Assembly: GCA_016720905.1 (NCBI GenBank)
Contig: JADKJT010000007.1
Location: forward strand, 1 to 64,000
Reading direction: 5' to 3'
From: Gemmatimonadaceae bacterium
GTDB lineage: Bacteria > Gemmatimonadota > Gemmatimonadetes > Gemmatimonadales > Gemmatimonadaceae
Length of the DNA stretch: 64,000 nt
Shown: piece by piece, positions 1-8,215 of the stretch
Layout of the letters: the number at the start of each line of letters is the position of its first letter
Numbering within the stretch: the stretch's first letter is position 1
Translations under genes and position numbers: made by a program
Notes under the pieces: generated by a model
Told to the model about the DNA's origin: nothing
Seen by the model: the letters and a program-made list of their open reading frames with translations, nothing else
Database searches by the model: none

Positions 1-1063
1 GGCGTCGATCGTCGCGAGCGACGTGGAGTCGGCGAGCGCCACGTTCAGGTATGTGGGGATCGCCAGCTGGTCGCCCTGCCCCTCGTTGCCACGCCACGAC
101 CACGCGGCGACTGTCAAACCGGCGAGTCCGAAAGCCCAGCCCATCAGTCCCCAGCGGCCTGCCGCCGAGCGGGTCAACGCGCCGCCCGTCATCGTGCGCG
201 ACTGGTGGCCCGAGACGGCGTCAGCGAACGCCGGATTGACGAGCGCCTCACCAAACGCCTTCGCGCTGGCAAAGCGATCTGCCGGCAGTTTCTCCAACGA
301 CTTGGCCACTGCGGCCGCGACATTCGTCGGCACCGACTTGCGGTACATCGTCACCGGTTCGGCCGGCACGGTGATGATCTTCATGATGATCTGCTGCGCG
401 TTCGCGCCGGTGAACGGCGCATTGCCCGTCAGCATTTCGTACAGCACGCTGCCAATCGAGTACACGTCACTGCGCGCCGTGATCTCCTTCTCGGCGGTGG
501 CCTGCTCGGGGCTCATGTAGTGCGGCGTGCCGAGGCTCAGGCCCGTCTCTGTCATGCGCCCGCCAGCGGCCGCGCTTACCGCGAGGGCGATACCAAAATC
601 CGCCACCATCGCGTGCCCGCCGTGCAGCAGGATGTTCTCGGGCTTCACATCGCGATGCACAATGCCGCGCGTGTGCGCGTAGTCGAGCGCGTCGGCCACT
701 TCGCGCGCGATGCGCACTGCGTCATCTACGCTCAGCTGCGTTTCGCGATCGAGCTTTCGCACGCAATGTCTCGCCGTCGATGAACGGCATCACGTAAAAC
801 AAAAACCCATCGGCGGCACCGCTGTCGAACAGCGGTAGAATGTGCGGATGCTGCAGCGCCGCGGTGGTCTTGATTTCCTGCACAAACCGCTCGGCACCCA
901 ACACCGCGGCGAGTTCGGGCTTTAAGAGCTTGAGCGCGACCTGGCGGTCGTGCTTGAGGTCCTCGCACAGATACACGGTGGCCATGCCGCCTTCGCCGAG
1001 GTGGCGGAGGATGCGATAGCGGCCGTCGAGGGCGGTGTTGAGGCGGTCGGTCTGCTGGGTCAC
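1..1063 (-). CDS. Serine/threonine protein kinase, 3' end outside window, one frameshift
   Basis: Hanks-type kinase at the start of a membrane-anchored receptor-like protein. Seen: glycine loop GEGGMATVY, beta-3 lysine in VALKLL, catalytic loop VHRDVKPEN, DFG in VADFGIAL, GTPHYMSPEQ, then a membrane helix encoded near 160-60; the C-terminal sensor part lies beyond base 1. The GTG start at 1061-1063 forms a GTGA overlap with the stop of the upstream kinase remnant, so the two were once translationally coupled. The frame breaks at the TTT of 755-757: removing one base restores RAKLDRETQL and the rest of the kinase. The break is either a sequencing indel or recent inactivation. All catalytic residues are otherwise present, which favours an indel. 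Confidence 0.85.
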
Positions 1064-1311
1064 GGCCGCAACCCGATGCGCTTCAAGAACGCGAGGTAGC
1101 GCGGGGCGGAGTGCAAGGGTGTGAGGTAGGGGTTGTTTGGTATCCCGTTCAAGCCAAGCGGCCGTCGGCCCAGCGCGGTTTCTTTTGCCACGAACACGCG
1201 CGGCATCGCCGCCGCCGAGCTCGCGCTCGATGGTGTAGCTGCCGCTCAGGGTCGCTTGGAGCTGGTCGCGCAGGTCGGAGGTCGGAATCGAGGCACCGGT
1301 GAGGGGGACCA
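1060..1311 (-). pseudogene. Remnant of a serine/threonine kinase gene: N-terminus joined to C-terminus
   Basis: The first ~40 codons read as a kinase start (DLRDQLQATLSGSYTIEREL then a glycine-rich loop), closely resembling the start of the kinase at 8216-10624. After a shift of frame near 1205-1215 the text reads PRVFVAKETALGRR, then directly NPYLTPLHSAPRYLAF and LKRIGLRP plus stop, which resembles the C-terminal tail of TPR-containing kinases of this type. The whole catalytic core, membrane helix and sensor domain (roughly 750 residues) are therefore missing. The stop codon overlaps the GTG of the next kinase. The likely start is the GTG at 1311, although earlier codons are open. Reading this as an internal deletion with one frameshift is an inference from motif order. 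Confidence 0.6.
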
Positions 1312-1557
1312 CCCTATGGTAGCCGCTCGTGGCCGAGGCGGCCATAGCGCTGACTGCGTCTGAGCCGCCGCGGTATTCGCGGAGCGGCAAGGAACTGTGC
1401 TATGTCTCGACGCCTGTTCGCCGCATCGAAGGCATCACCACAATCACGCCACGCGAGTCATCCGCGTCCGGTTGCATTGCCGGGCGTGTCGGGCATGAGT
1501 GTGGCATATTGCCCATCATGCTCGCTGCCCTCGCGCCATGCCCCTGAAAACCACTCC

Positions 1558-4203
1558 ATGAGCGATACGCTCGCACGCCTCACCGCCGCGCTGTCCGACC
1601 GCTACCGCGTCGACCGCGAACTTGGACAGGGCGGCATGGCCACGGTGTACCTCGCGCACGATCTCAAGCACGAGCGTGACGTCGCCATCAAAGTGCTGCA
1701 CCCCGATCTCGGCGCCGCGCTCGGCAGCGAACGCTTCCTGAGCGAGATCCGCACCACCGCGCGCTTGCAGCATCCGCACATCCTTGGCTTGCTCGACAGC
1801 GGCGCGGCCGAGGGGCTGCTGTACTACGTCATGCCGTATGTGCGCGGCGAAACGCTGCGCGCACGGCTCGCGCGCGAAACGCAGCTGCCCGTGGCCGACG
1901 CCATCGCCATTGCCACCGCCGTGGCCGATGCCTTGGCCGACGCGCACGCCGCGGGCATCGTGCACCGCGACATCAAACCCGAAAACATCCTGCTGCAACA
2001 GTCGGCCAACGGCACGCATCCGTTGGTGGCCGACTTCGGCATCGCGCTCGCCGTGCAACAGGCCGGCGGCGCGCGCATGACGCAAACGGGGCTCTCGCTC
2101 GGCACCCCGCAGTACATGGCCCCCGAGCAGGCGATGGGCGACAAGGTCATCGACGCGCGGGCGGACATCTACGCGCTGGGCGCGGTGCTGTACGAGATGC
2201 TGGCGGGCGAACCGCCGTATACCGGCGCCAATGCGCAGGCGATTGTGGCGAAGCTGCTCACCGAAGCGCCGCGCGCACTTACGGTGCTGCGACCGGCGGT
2301 GCCGGAGCATGTGGAGGCCGCCGTGTTGATGGCGCTGCAGAAGCTGCCGGCCGATCGCTTTGCGACGATTCAGGCATTCAAGGCGGCGCTGCTGGGCGAA
2401 CAAATCTCGCCGCGAGCAACGAGTGCGGCGCGCGGTGTACGCAATGCTCCCTCGTCGTCGCGTTGGCTGCCGTTCGCTGCGATGCTGATGGTGGTGGCAG
2501 GTGTTGGTGGGTGGTTCATTGGACGGCGGGCGAGCACCGCCGCGCCGGTACGACGCGTGGAGTTCGCCTTCAACGCAGGACCGCGCGCGTCCGCGAAGGC
2601 GTTGATCGCGATCGCCCCCGACGGGCACGCCGTGCTCCAATCCATCGTCGACTCGCTCAAGGGGCGCATCCTCGTTCAGCGGGCGATGGGGTCGACGGAG
2701 GTCGTACCCGTGCGGGGATCGGAGGGCGGCCTCGCGCCTGCGTATTCGCCCGATGGCCGGTGGATCCTGTATGTGGGCGATGGGAGCCTGTTCAAAATTC
2801 CCGTCGAAGGTGGCACGCGGACACTCATTGCCGATGTCGCGAGTACGGGGCTGATGGCGATCAGCCCGGACGGCTGGGTCTACTATTCGCGCATCGCCTC
2901 GGGCGGCCTCGCCCGCGTGCGCGAGACGGGCGGACCCACCGAGGACGTGACCACACCGAATCGGGCACGTAACGAATTCGGGCACTGGTTTCCCGTGCTG
3001 CTTCCCGGCGCCAAGGTGCTCCTCTACGCCGCGTACGCTTCGCCGTTCGAGCGCTCCAGCATCCAGGCGATTGAGCTGGCAACCGGCAAGGTCACCACGA
3101 TCATCGAGAACGCGCTGTTCCCGCGCTACATCGAGCCGGGATACCTCCTGTTCAGTCGAAGCAATGCCATCTTCGCGGCCCCGTTCGACGCCGCGACGCT
3201 CAAGCTCCTCGGGCCGGCCGTGCCGGTGATCGACGACGTGTTCTCGTTGCGCACGGAAGGCTCCGTCGCCTACGATGTCTCGAACGCGGGAGACCTCGTC
3301 TACATCAAGGCGAGCCAGTTCGAGGAGCGCTCTCGCGTGGTGTGGGTGTCGCGCGATGGCACGCGCCGCGAGGCGTTTCCTGAGGTGGCGGGATGGGCCG
3401 ATCCGCGCCTCTCCCCCGATGGGAACTGGATCGCGCTCACACGCTCCCAGCCCGAACCGTGGTCGCTCTGGCTGTTCGACCGGCAACGCAGCACGCTGAG
3501 CCAGCTTAGCGCATTCAAGAGCGCGGCGTTCGCCCCCGTGTGGGCACCCGACAGCAAGTCGATCCTGCACGCGCTCGAGACACCGGCGTATGACCTCGCT
3601 CGCACGTCGGTCGATGGCGCCAAGGTGGACACAATCCTGCGGAACGGACTCGACAAGCACCCGACGGGAGTTTCTCCCGACGGTCGCGTGCTGGTGTACA
3701 GCGAGTTGAATCCGGAGGAGGGCGCATGGACGATCGATCTCGGCACGCGCCAGCGCACCAGGGTCGATGCCACGCACGTTCGCCAGCTCGGTGGCGTGAT
3801 CTCGCCGGACGGGCGCTGGCTGGCCCTCAGTGAGCGACAGGCGGACGCGCGCACGCAGGTCATCGTGCGCGAGCGCGCTGGCACGACGCGCTTGCAAGTT
3901 TCCATCGACGGCGGCGACCAACCACGCTTCACGCGTGGCGGTCGCGAGATCGTCTTTCGTCGTGGTCGCGACATGTACGCCGTGGACTTCAATCCTGCGA
4001 ACGGGACCCTCGGCCGACCGGTGCGTCTCTTCTCGCTCACCACGACGGGTGGCAGCAACGACAGCCGCTCCACCGGCTACGACGTCACGCCCGACGGGTC
4101 GCAGTTCCTCATGGTCGAATCGGTGGATCGGCCCGATGCGCTGCCTACGCGCGTCATCCTCGGCTGGCGCGAAGAACTGATGCGGCGGGTGCCCCGCCCG
4201 TAA
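1558..4203 (+). CDS. Serine/threonine protein kinase with periplasmic TolB/WD40-like propeller
   Basis: An 881-residue receptor-type kinase. Residues 15-275 hold the kinase domain: glycine loop GQGGMATVY, K45 in VAIK, HRD at 136-138, DFG at 159-161, GTPQYMAPEQ activation segment. A membrane helix spans about 303-322. The outer part (330-880) is a beta-propeller with repeated Y/L-SPDGRW motifs typical of the PD40/TolB family, probably sensing a periplasmic ligand. The ATG at 1558 is chosen over upstream in-frame codons because it begins the standard MSDTLARLTAALSDRY start of these kinases. It is transcribed away from the kinase at 1-1063, and the 246-bp gap between them contains the kinase remnant's start and no other gene. 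A strong hairpin follows the stop. Confidence 0.93.
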   Translation: MSDTLARLTAALSDRYRVDRELGQGGMATVYLAHDLKHERDVAIKVLHPDLGAALGSERFLSEIRTTARLQHPHILGLLDSGAAEGLLYYVMPYVRGETLRARLARETQLPVADAIAIATAVADALADAHAAGIVHRDIKPENILLQQSANGTHPLVADFGIALAVQQAGGARMTQTGLSLGTPQYMAPEQAMGDKVIDARADIYALGAVLYEMLAGEPPYTGANAQAIVAKLLTEAPRALTVLRPAVPEHVEAAVLMALQKLPADRFATIQAFKAALLGEQISPRATSAARGVRNAPSSSRWLPFAAMLMVVAGVGGWFIGRRASTAAPVRRVEFAFNAGPRASAKALIAIAPDGHAVLQSIVDSLKGRILVQRAMGSTEVVPVRGSEGGLAPAYSPDGRWILYVGDGSLFKIPVEGGTRTLIADVASTGLMAISPDGWVYYSRIASGGLARVRETGGPTEDVTTPNRARNEFGHWFPVLLPGAKVLLYAAYASPFERSSIQAIELATGKVTTIIENALFPRYIEPGYLLFSRSNAIFAAPFDAATLKLLGPAVPVIDDVFSLRTEGSVAYDVSNAGDLVYIKASQFEERSRVVWVSRDGTRREAFPEVAGWADPRLSPDGNWIALTRSQPEPWSLWLFDRQRSTLSQLSAFKSAAFAPVWAPDSKSILHALETPAYDLARTSVDGAKVDTILRNGLDKHPTGVSPDGRVLVYSELNPEEGAWTIDLGTRQRTRVDATHVRQLGGVISPDGRWLALSERQADARTQVIVRERAGTTRLQVSIDGGDQPRFTRGGREIVFRRGRDMYAVDFNPANGTLGRPVRLFSLTTTGGSNDSRSTGYDVTPDGSQFLMVESVDRPDALPTRVILGWREELMRRVPRP

Positions 4204-4211
4204 GCCGCGAA

Positions 4212-4235
4212 GCGCGCCGAGTAGACTCGGCGCGC
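4212..4235 (+). terminator. GC-rich hairpin after kinase gene
   Basis: Perfect 11-bp inverted repeat (GCGCGCCGAGT / ACTCGGCGCGC) with a two-base centre, starting nine bases after the kinase stop codon. There is no clear U-tract, so intrinsic termination is inferred from position and stability. Confidence 0.6.
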
Positions 4236-4338
4236 CCGCCGAGCGTAGCTTTTGCATGTCGGGTGATGACGGAGCGCTGACAATGGCGCGTAGCGTTGTG
4301 ACATGGCACGAACTCGATCTTCACGGCGGAGACACCAC

Positions 4339-4542
4339 ATGATCACCGCGCCCGATGGCATGACCGCCGAGCAGTTGGTCGGCTACACTGTCCCGGGCAA
4401 GCGCGTCGAGCTCGTGCGCGGACAGCTCGTGGTGCGCGAACCGGCGAGCTTTCGACATGGTGACGTTGGCCTCCGACTCGGCATTGCCTTGAGTATCCAT
4501 CAGCGGAGGATCGGCGTTCCTGAGGGCACCACGCGCGACTGA
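4339..4542 (+). pseudogene. Uma2-family (DUF820) protein, N-terminal fragment
   Basis: The fragment reads MTAEQLVGY, then GKRVELVRGQLVVREP and FRHGDVGLRLGIALS, the canonical opening of Uma2-family restriction-endonuclease-fold proteins. Similarity ends near codon 60 and the frame stops at 4542. The remaining two thirds of the same family, starting at LARNPDTVRAPD, resumes at about 5172 on the same strand, so one gene appears split by ~650 bp. An upstream ATG at 4303 is in frame, but the family start fits 4339. Confidence 0.7.
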
Positions 4543-4663
4543 GCACGCAGTGTCGGTTGCTCCATGCGTGCTCCTTCGTCGACTGGAGTGGGCCCTCGCG
4601 TTCTTCGACACTCCCCCACAATATGCGGACACACAAGCGCGTTTCCTCCGCCGAGGCACTGCC

Positions 4664-5167
4664 ATGAAGCTCTCGCTCATCACGTTCGCGGTTCCGTTTT
4701 GCCTCGTTGCGACGATATCGATTGCTCGAGCCCAAGGCGCGCCGGCAAGGAAGCCCGCGCCAGCGAGCGCTGGCGTCGCGGCACCAGTGATACCGGGTGG
4801 CGCAGTGCTTTCCAGCGCTCTGGTTACGGTGACGCCGGTGGCTGGCGGTGCTGCTAAGTCTGCGTCAATTGCGGACAACGGCGCGTTTGCGCTGACGGGT
4901 CTCGCACCGGGTCGCTATCGCATTGCGCTCACCACTCCAAAGCAGACGCAGGGCGCCACGTTCGGTGAAAAGGTGAATCAAGGGCTGCACGCCGCCGGAT
5001 CGGCTGTCGCTCAGGGTGCAAAGATCAATCCGAACAGCATGCCTTCGCGCATCTCTATGAACGTGACTATTGCGCGCAAGAGTCTTGTCCTCGAGATAGA
5101 CGGCGCGCCTGTGGAGATCGAGGTTGGTGCTGATGGGAAACTGACGGGGCAGGTTACGGCGAAGTAG
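4664..5167 (+). CDS. Small secreted protein, carboxypeptidase-regulatory-like fold, lying inside a split Uma2 gene
   Basis: A 167-residue protein with a clear signal peptide (MKLSLITFAVPFCLVATISI, cleavage near ARA-Q). The body contains SIADNGAFALTGLAPGRYRI, the pattern of a carboxypeptidase-regulatory or SpaA-like beta-sandwich (variable segment, then G-x-F-x-L-x-G-L-x-P-G-x-Y). The start is supported by GAGG about eight bases upstream. It sits between the two halves of a Uma2 gene. No transposase, terminal repeat or target duplication was seen. Its specific function is unknown; an envelope-associated accessory role is only an inference. Confidence 0.7.
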   Translation: MKLSLITFAVPFCLVATISIARAQGAPARKPAPASAGVAAPVIPGGAVLSSALVTVTPVAGGAAKSASIADNGAFALTGLAPGRYRIALTTPKQTQGATFGEKVNQGLHAAGSAVAQGAKINPNSMPSRISMNVTIARKSLVLEIDGAPVEIEVGADGKLTGQVTAK

Positions 5168-5171
5168 CGTA

Positions 5172-5516
5172 GCACTGGCACGCAATCCGGACACCGTACG
5201 GGCCCCCGATCTCGCCTACGTCTCACGGGAGCGCCACCCCGTTCGTATGCCCGATGGTTTTCCGCCGTTCGCCCCAGACATCGCGGTCGAAGTGCGGTCA
5301 CCTGGTGATAGAGCCGGCGCCGTGATCGCCAAAGTCAGCGACTGGCTCGAGGCGGGCACGCTACTGGTGTGGAGCGTCGATCCCGAGCGCGAGCAGGTGG
5401 TGGTCTATCGCGTCGATGGCAGCGTGTCGGTTCTCGGAGTGAGTGATACGCTCCTCGGCGACACCGTGTTGCCAGGCTTTGCGATGGCGCTCGCGGTGTT
5501 GTTCGCAGACGACTGA
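5172..5516 (+). pseudogene. Uma2-family (DUF820) protein, C-terminal fragment
   Basis: The frame reads LARNPDTVRAPDLAYVSRER, then FAPDIAVEVRSPGD, then KVSDWLEAGTLLVWSVDPE and ends at LFADD. These are the core motifs of the Uma2/DUF820 nuclease-like fold, including the catalytic-type Asp and the EV-x-SP segment. There is no ribosome-binding site or start where the homology begins; the first ATG (5247) would omit the PDTVRAPD strand. It is best read as the detached 3' part of the gene starting at 4339. Confidence 0.72.
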
Positions 5517-5687
5517 CCGCGCGGAATCGTGGCGGTCGTGGCCACCGCGCGGTACCGTTACCGAATCCTGCGTTACGGTTCGACCCTCCGTCTCTGGCCT
5601 GACCCTGCACGAAATCCCCTTCCTCGGGACACTCACGTTGGCACTCGCTCAGTTGCAGCAACCACCCTCGCGTTCAACGGAGACTGA

Positions 5688-7544
5688 ATGAAGGGCATGC
5701 TCATGTCGTGGTTGTCGTCGCTTGGTGTGGGAGTGGTCACCGCGATCGTGGGTGCCCTCTTTGGCGGATGGATCGCTACCCTTGCCGTGACGTGGCAGAA
5801 GATCCCAAGTCGTGAAGGCGCGTCGGGGTACTTTGTCTTCTACTGCGGGATCGCCGCGGCCGTTGGGGGAATGATGGTTGGCCTCGTGATCAGTCGGTGG
5901 CTCGCCCAAGCGGGCGACGTGCCGATGCTGCGCGCGTTGGCCGTCGCGACCCTGACGCACGTCGCACTCATTGGCGTGATCGGTGGCGTGACGCGGCTGC
6001 TGTCGCATGTGCCGCCCACGTTCGAGGGCGAGAAGCTGCTGTTGGCCGTCGAACTGTCATGGCCTGAGGCACAGGCGCCGCAGATTCCTTCCGGCGACGC
6101 GCCTCCGCATCTGGCGCTCGCGATTGGTGGCGCGGCCACGGTACTCGATTCGCGGGGGGGCATGCTGTGGGCAGACGACGCGCGACGCGAGAATGGACGC
6201 TACGTCCTGCCGGGCATCGTGGAAATCTGGACCGAGCGCAAGGCGCGCATGCTGACGGTGAACACCGGCACGTTAGGCACGGATGCGGCGACGTTCGAGG
6301 TACCGCTACCCGCGCGCCCCGGCCGCGCACAGCGTGCGTGGAGCGAATGGCTGCCGGTCAATGCACACGACCTCCGCTATCGATTTCGCGTCGTCAAGCG
6401 CAACGAGCCGGCGCGTACGCAGGTTGTGGGTCCGTTTACGATTGGCACGTTGGTAGAGTCCATCGATGTGTCGTACACCGAGAACGCGGGCGTGTGGCTT
6501 ACCGCCAACACCTCCTTTCTCGTGACCTACAATGGCGCTCCAGTCCACATTTCCGGGCCTGTCGCCGAGCGCGATTTCTTTGATGCGGATCGGGAGTCGC
6601 GCGATTCCATTGAGCGGTACGAGCGCATCAGCGCGGTCGCCGTCGTTCCCGGCGCAACCCCTGCACTTGTCGTGCAGGTGGATGCGTCGTTCGGCAGCGG
6701 ATACACCTACGTGGTTCAGTCAACGAGTGCGGGTGTCCGTTTCTCGTACTTGAGTCACTGCGGTTCCGGCGATGAGCTCGCGTATCGCTTGGCGTCAGGT
6801 GACACGACGACGATGCCGCACGCCGACACGCGAATGTACGGGTTGCTCGATGAACAGCGATTCCACACACCCGGTCTCTACATAACGGCCAGCGCAGTGC
6901 TCGACACGCGCACACTCAACGTGCACCGCGTTCCGCTCGTGCGTCCCGTACACGACCTGGATAAGAAGCAGCCGCTCAGCCTGTCGCCCGATGAGCAACG
7001 GTACGTGCGGATTACACGCGACGACTCGCTGCCTGTGCTGCACGAGATGACCATCGCCACTGGAGCAACCCGGTCCGTGCCGTTGCGGTTTGCTTCGTCA
7101 CCGACTGGTAACTACGTCGACGTGGATGGCGCGTGGTTCGATCACTATTTCGCCTGGGAGCCGGATGCCGCTGGCGCACTGCGTGTGACCGCGCGGCCCA
7201 ATGCGGATGTGATGCCACACCGCGGCACCCTCATGGAAAAAACCAGCACGCGTGAATACCACATCAATGAGGCAAAGGCCGAGCTGCATGAAGCACTGAT
7301 CGCCTTTCTGGAAACCACCATGAACGGCACACGTGGTCGGCAGGAGAACAGTGATGGAAATCGGTATACCGACGTGGTGATCGGTAGCGACACGGTGACG
7401 GTGTCGCACAGCGAGACGCGGGTGGTCGTCTTTGTCGGCGCAGGTGCCAAGAGCCTGATCGTAGCCACGATCGCCAGAAAGTTCGACGCCGCGTTGGCCA
7501 CGAGGCGATACGACACGCTTTTTGAAAAGGCGGCGACGCCGTGA
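5688..7544 (+). CDS. Membrane-anchored protein of unknown function
   Basis: A 618-residue protein I cannot assign. The first ~110 residues form three hydrophobic segments (about 8-32, 47-68 and 83-103), followed by a ~500-residue soluble region rich in beta-strand-like text with few cysteines, probably on the periplasmic side. Two alternate beta-sandwich-like stretches (FRVVKRNEPARTQVVGPF; YTYVVQSTSAGVRFSYLSH) are visible, but no family motif is. The start at 5688 has GGAG a few bases upstream; two further in-frame ATGs follow within 20 bases. It stands alone between the Uma2 fragment and a convergent lipoprotein gene. Confidence 0.75.
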   Translation: MKGMLMSWLSSLGVGVVTAIVGALFGGWIATLAVTWQKIPSREGASGYFVFYCGIAAAVGGMMVGLVISRWLAQAGDVPMLRALAVATLTHVALIGVIGGVTRLLSHVPPTFEGEKLLLAVELSWPEAQAPQIPSGDAPPHLALAIGGAATVLDSRGGMLWADDARRENGRYVLPGIVEIWTERKARMLTVNTGTLGTDAATFEVPLPARPGRAQRAWSEWLPVNAHDLRYRFRVVKRNEPARTQVVGPFTIGTLVESIDVSYTENAGVWLTANTSFLVTYNGAPVHISGPVAERDFFDADRESRDSIERYERISAVAVVPGATPALVVQVDASFGSGYTYVVQSTSAGVRFSYLSHCGSGDELAYRLASGDTTTMPHADTRMYGLLDEQRFHTPGLYITASAVLDTRTLNVHRVPLVRPVHDLDKKQPLSLSPDEQRYVRITRDDSLPVLHEMTIATGATRSVPLRFASSPTGNYVDVDGAWFDHYFAWEPDAAGALRVTARPNADVMPHRGTLMEKTSTREYHINEAKAELHEALIAFLETTMNGTRGRQENSDGNRYTDVVIGSDTVTVSHSETRVVVFVGAGAKSLIVATIARKFDAALATRRYDTLFEKAATP

Positions 7545-7565
7545 AGTTCTATGGTAGGCCGTTCT

Positions 7566-7597
7566 GCCGGCGCGGCGTTGGCGAATGCGCCGCCGGC
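7566..7597. terminator. Possible bidirectional hairpin between convergent genes
   Basis: Imperfect GC-rich inverted repeat (GCCGGCGCGGCG / CGCCGCCGGC) in the 56-bp gap between the genes ending at 7544 (+) and 7601 (-). It has a bulge and no U-tract, so the call is tentative. Confidence 0.35.
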
Positions 7598-7600
7598 CGG

Positions 7601-7942
7601 TCAGGGGCTTAGTACGATGGCCGCCATTGTGCGACCGAGGATGCTGAACACCGATTCGAAGCGACCCTTCGCCTTGGTCTTCGCGCCTTGGCGAGGAACA
7701 CCCTGACCCTTGGCAATGACGTAGATCTTTCCTGTTCCGTCATCGATCTCGTACGCGCCTGTTCCGAGCACGCCGACACTCTGGGTCACGGTGCCTTGGA
7801 CGCGCACCGTCTTGCCGTCGTACTCCTGCGGCTTGTCCAGCAGGTCTTTGATGTGAATCGCCCGTGAGCATGCGCTCAATCCGACGAGTACCATGCCCAG
7901 TATCAAGGTCGTTCGAGCGCGGCGTGCGAAACCCTGTGTCAT
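7601..7942 (-). CDS. Small lipoprotein with OB-fold-like domain
   Basis: A 113-residue protein. Residues 1-25 form a lipoprotein signal with lipobox LSAC (Cys25). The mature part runs KDLLDKPQEYDGKTVRVQGT, then TGAYEIDDGTGKIYVIAKGQ, then a second basic strand. This is the pattern of short periplasmic OB-fold proteins that control stability or bind small ligands. The ATG at 7942 is preceded by a purine-rich GGGGG site seven bases upstream and is preferred to the earlier in-frame codons. The gene is monocistronic, and the 273-bp region between it and the kinase end at 8216 holds no gene or clear element. Substrate unknown. Confidence 0.75.
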   Translation of the reverse strand: MTQGFARRARTTLILGMVLVGLSACSRAIHIKDLLDKPQEYDGKTVRVQGTVTQSVGVLGTGAYEIDDGTGKIYVIAKGQGVPRQGAKTKAKGRFESVFSILGRTMAAIVLSP

Positions 7943-8215
7943 GTTGCCCCCTTGCCGAGTCTGTGTGACGTGATCCATCGCGTGAAAGTTGTCTGCGAAG
8001 CTCGTACGGCCTGCATCCAACGGCAAGTGTAAAACCCCGGTTCTCGACGCGCGGTCCCCGGTTTCCTCGATGGCGGTGGTCAAGACGGTTCGGGGAGAGA
8101 GACTACCTTGGGTATCTGTGTCTTCGAGGAGTCATCGCCAACGAATGGTAACGTTTCGTCGCTCGCCACGGCGAGTGCTGACGACGCTGCAGGACGCTGG
8201 TGAAGGGCAGGCCCA

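Noticed and set aside
1516..4257. A 913-codon open frame antisense to the kinase gene
   Set aside because: The sense strand encodes all kinase and propeller motifs; the antisense text is His/Arg-rich with no family motif, a normal by-product of high GC third positions.
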